The position numbers and the translations under genes are program-made. A DNA stretch of 64,000 nucleotides from Capillidium heterosporum (Eukaryota > Entomophthoromycota > Entomophthoromycetes > Entomophthorales > Capillidiaceae). The notes beneath the pieces are model-generated. The model was not told the origin of the DNA. It saw nothing but the letters and a program-made list of their open reading frames with translations, and searched no databases. Positions 57,591 to 64,000 of this stretch are shown here, piece after piece. The DNA is taken from positions 1,736,001 through 1,800,000 of the forward strand of contig WBMQ01000003.1 of assembly GCA_016630905.1 (NCBI GenBank), given 5' to 3'. How positions within the stretch are numbered: the first letter of the stretch is position 1; the number at the start of each line of letters is the position of its first letter.

Positions 57591-59319
57591 ATGACTTACA
57601 GCAGTCGGGTGGCACCAGCTCCAGTCTTACCTATAATAACTGAAGGCAGTAGTTCGACAAATAACTACATGTCGGCACCTCGACCCTTAGACTACCACAA
57701 ACTCAACTTGTACCAGAAGGCAACGCGGTACATAAAGAATGAAAGTGAGTTATTGGATCATTATTTTTATACTAACATTTAAAAACAATAAAGCTTCCAC
57801 CGTCATATTTTTCGTGGTTTGGTTACTGAGCCAAGTTTTAATCTTTGGGTTCGCCTTTGTCAACTACACCTACAACGGAGAATTTACCACTACTCGAGCT
57901 GCCCTAGGCATGTCCTTCTTAATGGCACGAGCGACTTCGTTACCAATAGAGATAAATACAGCCGTAATTTTACTACCCATGTGTAGATCCATTATCTCTC
58001 TATTACGTTCTACCCCTTTGAACCACGTCATCCCCTTTGACAAGAACAAGACTTTCCACAAATTGACTGCTTGGACCATCATCTTCTTCAGCACTATCCA
58101 CACCATAGCCCACTTTGTCAACTTCTACCGGCTGCAGTACATAAACGGTGGCGTTGGTGGGAAAAGTTGGGCCCACTACACCTTTGCTACCGGACCTGGT
58201 ATAACTGGTGTCATCATGCTGCTGTCACTGGCAATTATAGCCTTCACCTCATCCAACAAAGTACGTCGCACCAATTTCGAAGCTTTTTGGTATACCCACC
58301 ACCTCTTCGCTATCTACTTTCTACTCTACTCCTTCCACGGAGGGTTTTGCCTCATTAAGCGTGATCATCCTCCCTACTGCGCCGGCGCCAGTTTCTGGAA
58401 GTATTGGACGCTGTCAGGAGTATTGTATTTGTACGAGAGGGTTGCTCGAGAATGGCGTGGCTCACGACGTACCTTCATCACACGAGTTGTTTTGCACCCT
58501 TCCAAGGTCGTCGAAGTCCAGTTCAAGAAAGATGGGTTCAAGATGAAGGCGGGACAGTATATATTTTTGTGTTGTCCCGATGTATCGATGCACCAGTGGC
58601 ACCCCTTCACCTTGACTTCAGCCCCTGAAGATGACTATGCTTCGGTCCACATCCGTATGGCCGGCAACTTTACCAAAGCTTTCGCCACCAAGTTAGGCTG
58701 CGACGTCGGAGACAAGTCCCCCCAGCTCGCTGCCGACGATGGGTTGGATCGTGCTTTACCTACCATTATGGTAGATGGGCCCTTTGGTTCGGCTTCTGAA
58801 GACGTCTTCAACTACGAAGTGTCGGTCCTCGTAGGTGCCGGTATCGGTGTCACACCCTTTGCTTCCATCTTACGATCCATCTGGTACCGCCTCTACACTC
58901 CAAGCAAGCAGACGCGGTTATGTAAAGTCTACTTCTTCTGGATCTGTCGTGACAAAGAAGCTTTCGAGTGGTTCCAAAGTCTACTCTCTGTTATCGAACA
59001 GGAAGATACCAGCCATATCATTGAGATCAACACCTTCTTGACTGGTAAGTTGAAAGGTGATGAGATCCGCAACTTGACGTTGAATTACGAAGCTGGTAAA
59101 GAAGATGCTTTGACTGGATTGCGCTCACCGACCCAGTTCGGTAGACCTAACTTTGGACAAATCTTCCACAACTTGGCCAACAGGCATAAAGCCACCGATG
59201 TCGGCGTCTTCTTCTGTGGACCAAAACCGTTGAGTAAGAGTTTACATATGCACTGTAACCAGTACTCACAGCCTGGAAACGATGGCACGAAGTTCCATTA
59301 CAACAAAGAGAACTTTTGA
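57591..59319 (+). CDS. NADPH oxidase (fungal NoxA/NoxB type)
   Basis: A membrane flavocytochrome that moves electrons from NADPH to oxygen, making superoxide; in fungi it controls development, hyphal fusion and host penetration. Exons 57591-57744 and 57794-59319 give 559 residues, without an N-terminal EF-hand region, so NoxA/B rather than NoxC. The haem-ligand helices carry HKLTAW, HTIAHFVNF and YTHHLFAIYF. FAD site: HPFTLTSAPEDDY. NADPH sites: DGPFGSASEDVF, GAGIGVTPFASIL and FFCGPKPLSKSL. The end FHYNKENF is the conserved C-terminus of Nox enzymes. The intron acceptor is AAG. Regulators (NoxR, Rac) are not in the window. Confidence 0.95.
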
Positions 59320-59519
59320 TTTTTTGGGAAATTATTTATTAAATTTTATTTTTACAGTGTGGTTTTGAATTAGTTTGTATGTGCTTTTCATATTGTTATT
59401 TTTTAAGATCAAGATTAAAGATACATATAAAGTAGAAAAGTTTAAGTAGATGAGTAGCGAAAGAGCATAGCAGCTTATTGCTTGTTGATACCAAAGAACA
59501 GAAGGCATCATCGATTCAG

Positions 59520-60810
59520 CTAGGGGAAAGCTTTGAATGTCAACACGTTGGGAGCACGATCTGAAAACCACCGTTCGAAAGAATTAGGGACACCTTTAAG
59601 ACACAGGTACATTAGATTATGGAACTTGGCATCAAAGTCCAAAATTTTTTCTAGATCTACATTGTTGAAGGAGTTACTCTGGAACTTGAGAGTCAACTGG
59701 TGGCAGCCACATAAAGTCGAGATAAACTTGGATATGGTGGTGTCCAATACTTTGAAATAGTTGATCTTGAACTGCTTCAACTTTGGTAACTCCTTGATAT
59801 CGAAACTTTCGCTATCGAAACCACGAGCGTGACTCAACGTCAACTCTTCTAAATTGCAAAGAATCGCGAAAATAGATTTCAAACTTGTAGCATGACCGGA
59901 ACCTTTAAATTCAACTGCAAGGTATCGCAAACCTACAAAGTTGTCGAGGCAGGTTGGGTAGATGGGACTCTCGCTATGAAGTTCAAGGTGGTCAAGGGGG
60001 GGACCAAGCTTTACTTAGTACAGACTTCTGCCCATCTGCATATTGATATACCTTCAGCTTACGTAGGTTGGGCCAATAGCATGGATTCGTCAAGTAGTCA
60101 GATAAAGTACCTTTGTAGAAGCCAATAAACGCTAGGTGGGTAACCAATTCAAACCTGATGGGTATAAACTTTAGGTGGTAGCTTTTGGTGGCAGGCTGGA
60201 GCAGCTTCAAAGTTTTCAAGTTGGCAAAATTGCGGTGGATGGACTTGAAGAAGGTATGATGGAGTTCGGCATTCTCTATCTCCAACCAGGTTAAATTTGG
60301 GTTGAGGTAGTCATCGATAAAGTTGGTAGATACGAGGTTGCTTACCGACAGCCGGTTTAGGTTACCCAAGTGGTTAATGTAGGGGAACAAGTTTATCTTA
60401 TCTGAGATAGGTGCTTTGATTGCTAAACTTTTGAGCTTACCTCGCTCCAACAGCTTGGAATCTATCAACTCATCTATCTCCAGTTGTTCGCAGTCAGCTA
60501 GCGATAAGTACTTGACGTTAGGTAAATCTAAATTTAAATCTTCTTGGTTGGTATAACGTGCATCGGAAACATCGATACGATCGGCATAGCAATTGGTATA
60601 CTTTTCCACGATAAATTTTGCATATTGCTTGGTTGCTGCATCATACCTGTACCTCTTGTAAAGGGCGGCTAAAAATAGATGGGGGTGAGCTACTTTGAAA
60701 AAATATCGGTTCTGCAACAACAAACTACACAAATCTATCAGGTCTAGGTATCCAATAATCTCTTCCTGGACTATCGAAGGTAGATTCTCCAAACTTGGTG
60801 CTTCGTCCAT
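59520..60810 (-). CDS. F-box/LRR protein with a frameshift in a C7 run
   Basis: ATG 60810 opens MDEAPSLENLPSIVQEEIIG, an F-box-like start, followed by LRRs (LPNVKYLSLADCEQL, NLKTLKLLQPATK, WPNLRKLKVYQY). The frame ends at about 59992 just past a run of seven C (minus strand; plus 59996-60002). The neighbouring frame continues without gap: LDHLELHSESPIYP, LEELTLSHARGF, LPKLKQFKINYFKV, HQLTLKF, to the stop at 59520. With one C fewer it would be one protein of about 430 residues. Either a sequencing or assembly error in a homopolymer, or a fresh pseudogene. Its decayed tandem copy lies directly upstream. Confidence 0.72.
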
Positions 60811-61249
60811 CTTCTATAAGTAGTTTGTCAAAAGATGAATGCTTCTATTTTCAAAACTATGCTTTAAAAATTTAGTAAATTGAAACTAACCAATGGACTG
60901 CCATTCAACGTGAAGTTATTGGATAAAGCTTTGAAATGAATAATCTTCAACAAAGATAGTGTGAAGTAGCATCAAATGGTACCATAGCTTGAGTCCAACT
61001 CAAGATAGAATCTCTGCTCCATCAAGATTTTGAACTTCAAATTAATTAATGTCATTATCTAAATGAAATAGTTGTATAAAAAACTTGCGAATTTTCAATG
61101 TACATTTTATATTTACAAATATATTATAAAATCTCTACAGTAGATGAACGTATAGCTAAAAAATAAATAAACGACATCCAAATCTACTACAAAGCACAAC
61201 AATTTAACTATCTGTTGACATCAACGAACAGAAGGCATCATCAGCTCAA
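60811..61249. other. Spacer between tandem F-box/LRR copies
   Basis: 440 bp with no frame. The last 30 bp (about 61220-61250) resemble the 3' flank of the intact copy (AACAGAAGGCATCATC, also at 59499), marking the duplication edge. Confidence 0.5.
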
Positions 61250-62458
61250 CTAGTTAATAGCTTTTGGTGTCAGCAGGTTGGGAGCACGATCATAAAATCA
61301 TCATTCCAAAGAAATGAAAGCACTTTTAGGGCACAAGTATATCTGACTATGAAATCTAGCCTTTGAGTCCTAGAATTCCATTAAATCTGTACCATTGAAG
61401 GAGCTATCATTGAAAAAAGAGTTAGGTGGTGACAGCCACGAAAAATAGAGATAAAGCTGAATACAACGATATCAAACACTTTGAAGTAATTGAGCTTGAG
61501 ACTTCTCAAGCTTGATAACGAATCGACATCAAACCTTTCGCTGTTAAAACCACGATCGTAGGTCAACATCAGATCTTTCAAATTATGAAGCATATCGAAG
61601 ATAGACCTTAAATTTGCGGCGTAGCTGGCATCCATAAATTCAATTTCTAGGCGCCGCAGCCTTGAAAAGTTACTTGGACAGATTAGATCGATCAGACTCA
61701 TACTGTTGGTTTCAAAGTGATTGAATTTAAGTCAAACTTAACACATATTTTATCTGATACTGGTAATAGGTTATCCTCAATCTACATAAGTTGGATTTGT
61801 CAAGTAGGCGAACACTGTACTGCTATGAGTTATCGTTAACGATATATAAGTGACACTTTCGAACTTCACCTTTTCAAATTCGATACTGTAACTTTGGGTA
61901 GTAATGCTGGGCAATTTTAAGACCTTTAGATTAAGGAAGTTTTGATGGATGGAATTGAAGAAGTTGATGTGGAGTTTACCATTAGCTACTTTCAACCAAG
62001 TTAGGTTTGAGTTGATACAACTGTCGATAGAGTTGGTACTATAATTAATGTAGGAGGTAGATCGACCTTTGATAAAATATCTGCATCGATAGCTGGGCAT
62101 TTAAGTTTACTCAGCCCCAATAATTTACAACTTACCAACACTTCTATAGTTGGTTGTATGAAGCTGGTTAAAGTTAGGTAAATCTATTAATTTATCTTTA
62201 CCAGTATAAAGCTTACCGAAAATGTATATACGATCAACGTAGTTATCTCAGTACTTGATTATAGAGGTTGTATACTTTTCAGTTGCTTGGTCGAACCTAT
62301 ACCTCTTTAAAAAGACAGCTAGGAACAAATGGAAATGGATAGGCTTAAAAGTAACAGCTCTGTACTAGCAATCTATCCAAAGTTGCCAAATTTTGATAGT
62401 CCATCATTTCCTCCAGGATCTTCAAAGACAAATTTTCTAAGCTTAGTATCACGTCCAT
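61250..62458 (-). pseudogene. Decayed tandem copy of the F-box/LRR gene
   Basis: Paralogue of the gene at 59520-60810, same strand. It begins MDVILSLENLSLKILEEM at ATG 62458 and is stopped at about codon 38 (QSCYF-stop, where the intact copy has NRYFFKVAHPHLF). Later fragments in other frames align closely: NSNLTWLKVANGKLHINFFNSIHQNFLNL (with NPNLTWLEIENAELHH...FANL), LKDLMLTYDRGFNSERFD and LRSLKLNYFKVFD. Multiple stops and frameshifts; clearly non-functional. Confidence 0.85.
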
Positions 62459-62959
62459 CTAAGTTCTTTAGGTGCTGTTTTGAAAGAAAGATTGAATTTG
62501 AAAGTGGCACTTTATACTATATATTTGGGCAAAGGTGGTATTCTATTTTAGGTGGATGATGCCTGTTAAAAGGTAGGTAAAAATGAAACAGAAGCGTATA
62601 GGACTACGTAGGAAGCTCCTATGTAGCATCACATGTACTTTTATCTCATTTTTACCATGTTTTTGACTGCAAGTGTCTCTGCAATATATATTGAGTGAAT
62701 CTCGATTTTATTCCAAAATATTCAAGTCTTCAAAGAATTTAATTTTGAAAGGTTATCTAGGAGATTCACAACGATGGAGTTTAGTTTCAAACAAAGGTTG
62801 ATAAATGTTGCTTTGAACATTATACTTCAAAGAACTAAAGTATATTAATTTATGGCAACGAAATTTAGTGAAGTTTGAAGGTTGGCTAACTTGATTCAGG
62901 ATCCGCGATTTTAACTTGTAAATTGAATCCATATGGTGTAGACATTCAATATATTACAG
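62459..62959. other. Gene-free stretch
   Basis: 500 bp without recognisable content, between two pseudogenes. Confidence 0.45.
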
Positions 62960-63560
62960 AAACTACTGTCTGCACTTATGCCAACGAAAATAGTCTTGTC
63001 TTCCTTTTCCTGGGATAGAGGATCTCCAAAGTCACTATCACCCTATTGAACACCCAAGTCGGAAAAGGCGGACATGTAGTTAAAGCACTATTAAGTTAGT
63101 GAAGGTACATTTAATATATATGATATTATATCATCAACTGCAGCTTCTATCACAATTAAAGAGTTTAGGCTAGAATATAGATAGGAGATACTCCACTCTA
63201 CCGATAAAACAGAGGTACTAAAGTTGACGATGGTGCTGTTATCAAATTCAAAGTTGCTAATATCAGCAGTGATAAAGGTGGCTAGTCTCAAGACAGCAAC
63301 TGCGTGGAGATCACTTTTGATTTGCAATCCAAATGGATAGTGAGTTTTAAGATGCTAGTCTTCAAGCTGTCTTCCACTTGTGGAATGAAGATAAATCGTA
63401 GCAGTGGTAGTTGATCGAGTAATTTGAACCGTTGGCATTGATGCACTTGGTGTGAGTTAAGATAGCGATAGGTTTGAGAAGGATGCTATCGCACATGTAT
63501 ACGTCGTTGTACTGCAAAGTGGTTATCCAAGGGTATTTGAGCTAGGGGTTGAGTTTGTCA
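62960..63560 (-). pseudogene. Decayed member of an unidentified protein family (copy B)
   Basis: Minus-strand fragments in order: YPWITTLQYNDVYMCDSILL, LTHTKCINANGSNYSINYHC, YDLSSFHKWK-stop, LKLTIHLDC, then VLRLATFITADISNFEFD, TIVNFSTSVLSVEWSISYL and, near the end, GDPLSQEKEDKTIFVGISAD. Copy A at 45 kb has the same order and spacing. Frame changes near 63360 and 63320 and a stop near 63100 mean it cannot be translated whole. One 78-codon open part remains (63327-63091). Confidence 0.65.
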
Positions 63561-64000
63561 CTATCAATGATCTTACTTTAAAATGTATTTGAAATCGAAT
63601 TGATGTAGCAAATCAATTAAACTTGTAAATTAGGCAGCTAAGGCAAGTATAAAAGAATATTGGTTGATATAGGGTACTAATATATTTATCTTCTGACGCG
63701 GTTAAAAGCCTATGTAGGTATATGCAATTAAGCCTTAAACTAAATAAGGCTTTCAAATAATAAACAAATAAGAGGAAGTTTTAAAATATTTTAAATAGCT
63801 ATACGTTTTATTTAGTTATCTAATTCTAAATCTTGGAATCCTTCCCTAAACATCTTAAAACTGCAAAGGAAATCATGACTAATCAAAGATGGTAAGTGGT
63901 ATAGCATCAACTGCTTAACCTTTTCGAGTCCTCCGTATATAAAAATATGCATTAAATTATATGACATTGCAAATCCTCCTTTGCGAAAGATGAACTCTTG
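63561..64000. other. Window end, no gene seen
   Basis: 440 bp of AT-rich sequence, no supported feature. Confidence 0.45.

Noticed and set aside
1-64000. tRNA, rRNA, CRISPR arrays, reverse transcriptase or transposase genes
   Set aside because: Scanning by eye for the tRNA B-box pattern, direct repeats with uniform spacers and RT/transposase motifs found none. A covariance-model and repeat-library search would be needed to exclude short or degraded ones.

Overview
The window reads as nuclear DNA of an early-diverging (non-Dikarya) filamentous fungus. It is AT-rich, with compact genes carrying many short introns (about 36-62 nt, GTAAG-like donors, mostly TAG acceptors and an unusually frequent AAG). 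Gene content is fungal/opisthokont: septin, TAF7, Pol I subunit RPA12, endosulfine, mitoferrin, NPR/HAL-type kinase, DHA-type MFS exporter, NADPH oxidase. It also holds genes I associate with early-diverging fungi rather than Dikarya: an RlmN-type radical-SAM methyltransferase, a T-cell immunomodulatory protein (ITFG1) homologue and a Sel1-repeat kinase. Numerous F-box/LRR genes and their decayed copies would fit a Zoopagomycota/Entomophthoromycotina-like genome. That placement is inference from gene content only.

Layout. 1-8.7 kb: septin (5' part, minus), exosome cofactor C1D/Rrp47 (plus), IphP-type phosphatase with eight exons (minus), 14-TM MFS exporter (plus), HAL/NPR-like kinase (minus). 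8.7-18 kb: small secreted protein, mitochondrial RlmN-like enzyme divergent from RPA12, endosulfine, ankyrin protein with a DysF-like tail. 18.7-25.8 kb: 1,000-residue kinase-Sel1 protein ending in a CaaX-like box, then a PH-domain protein. 25.8-35.4 kb: a degenerate tandem-repeat tract, F-box/LRR gene divergent from TAF7, secreted class 3 lipase, mitoferrin. 35.4-48.4 kb: gene-poor, with a small secreted protein, an unassigned two-exon helical protein and the ITFG1 homologue. 48.4-55.4 kb: gene desert containing a clear class 3 lipase pseudogene. 55.4-64 kb: secreted three-repeat cysteine-rich protein, NADPH oxidase, a tandem pair of F-box/LRR genes (one with a homopolymer frameshift, one fully decayed) and a decayed copy of an unidentified family also seen at 45 kb.

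How it fits together. Housekeeping genes (transcription, rRNA processing, septins, iron import to mitochondria) alternate with a fast-evolving component: F-box/LRR genes, secreted lipase, small secreted and cysteine-rich proteins. The second group shows duplication and decay, typical of environment- or host-facing gene families. There is no operon logic, and no tRNA, rRNA, CRISPR or intact transposon was recognised. Exon models were made by eye from splice sites and family conservation. Most are frame-consistent, but they are not RNA-verified.
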